From Piscirickettsiaceae bacterium (lineage in GTDB: Bacteria > Pseudomonadota > Gammaproteobacteria > Thiomicrospirales > Thiomicrospiraceae): a stretch of DNA of 5,507 nt. The stretch covers positions 1 to 5,507 of the forward strand of contig JAASTL010000096.1 of NCBI GenBank assembly GCA_021767305.1, in the 5' to 3' direction. This document shows positions 5,278-5,507 of this stretch, piece after piece. Position numbers and translations under genes: made by a program. Each line of letters starts with the position of its first letter. Position 1 is the first letter of the stretch. The notes beneath the pieces are model-generated. The model made no database searches, had not been told where the DNA came from, and was given only the letters and a program-made list of their open reading frames with translations.

Positions 5278-5507
5278 TTGACTGATTCAAACACCACTTT
5301 CTCAAAGCTTAATCTTCGTCCTGAATTACTGGGTGCATTACAAACCCTAAAATTCACTAGCATGACACCTATTCAAGAGCAGAGTGTGCCGTTTATTTTG
5401 CAAGGTGAAGACCTGATTGCTCAGGCTAAAACCGGTTCGGGTAAAACCGCGGCGTTTGGTTTGGGGTTACTGCAAAATCTAAAGCCTAAGTTCTTTGAAA
5501 CCCAAGC
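5278..5507 (+). CDS. dbpA: ATP-dependent RNA helicase DbpA, N-terminal part (cut by window end)
   Basis: DEAD-box RNA helicase; DbpA acts in late assembly of the 50S ribosomal subunit by binding a hairpin of 23S rRNA. Only 76 codons are present, against about 457 residues in E. coli. Visible parts are the Q-motif (F8 as the isolated upstream aromatic, then M29-T-P-I-Q33) and motif I, A50-K-T-G-S-G-K-T57, followed by A-A-F-G-L-G-L-L-Q, which matches DbpA closely, including the later F-x-T-Q. The start is TTG: with it the protein begins (M)-T-D-S and reaches F-S-K-L at a distance normal for DbpA, and a ribosome site is well placed. The DEAD motif, helicase C domain and the DbpA-specific RNA-binding C-terminus lie outside the window, so assignment over other DEAD-box helicases rests on the N-terminal similarity. 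Confidence 0.85.
   Translation, partial: MTDSNTTFSKLNLRPELLGALQTLKFTSMTPIQEQSVPFILQGEDLIAQAKTGSGKTAAFGLGLLQNLKPKFFETQ

Noticed and set aside
5178..5363. Open reading frame of 61 codons on the - strand across the dbpA start
   Set aside because: It overlaps the conserved start and Q-motif of dbpA and has no recognisable features.

Overview
The window reads as ordinary chromosome of a gammaproteobacterium with moderate to low GC. The protein families (a CNMP/CBS/DUF294 protein with a DnaQ-like exonuclease, a BCCT transporter, a DbpA-type DEAD-box helicase) and the short AT-rich spacers fit a marine or aquatic member of that class. I cannot name the genus from sequence alone. All supported genes are on the + strand.

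Layout. 99-377 is a small conserved-looking but unrecognised protein. 482-3177 is a tight two-gene operon. Its first gene is a 633-residue protein with a cyclic-nucleotide-binding-like domain, a CBS pair, a DUF294 nucleotidyltransferase-like domain and a C-terminal helical domain. Its second gene is a DEDDh 3'-5' exonuclease whose start codon shares one base with the preceding stop (TAATG). 3178-3519 is a 342-base gap. Its first half is a complete 160-bp non-autonomous mobile element (MITE-like), and its second half is AT-rich leader sequence with two operator-like dyads. 3520-5091 is a 12-TM BCCT-family transporter, probably for glycine betaine or a similar compatible solute. 5092-5277 holds a good intrinsic terminator, a 9-bp inverted repeat and the leader of the next gene. 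5278 to the window edge is the N-terminus of dbpA, which starts at TTG.

How the parts relate. The DUF294 protein and the exonuclease are a recurrent pair that in many gammaproteobacteria sits beside acetate or solute symporter genes. Here the next gene downstream is a BCCT transporter, but it is separated from the pair by the mobile element and has its own leader, so it is probably a different transcription unit. The terminator at 5132-5159 separates the transporter from dbpA.

The most interesting signal is the repeat system. The element at 3188-3347 has perfect 19-bp terminal inverted repeats, a 5-bp TATCT duplication on both sides, and a 20-bp perfect palindrome at its exact centre. The first 16 bases of its terminal repeat recur, in frame, just inside the start of the exonuclease gene (2403-2418), and weaker similarity continues to 2438. 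The 5' end of the exonuclease gene therefore seems to carry the end of a related element, and nearly the whole exonuclease reading frame lies between two inverted copies of the same terminal repeat.
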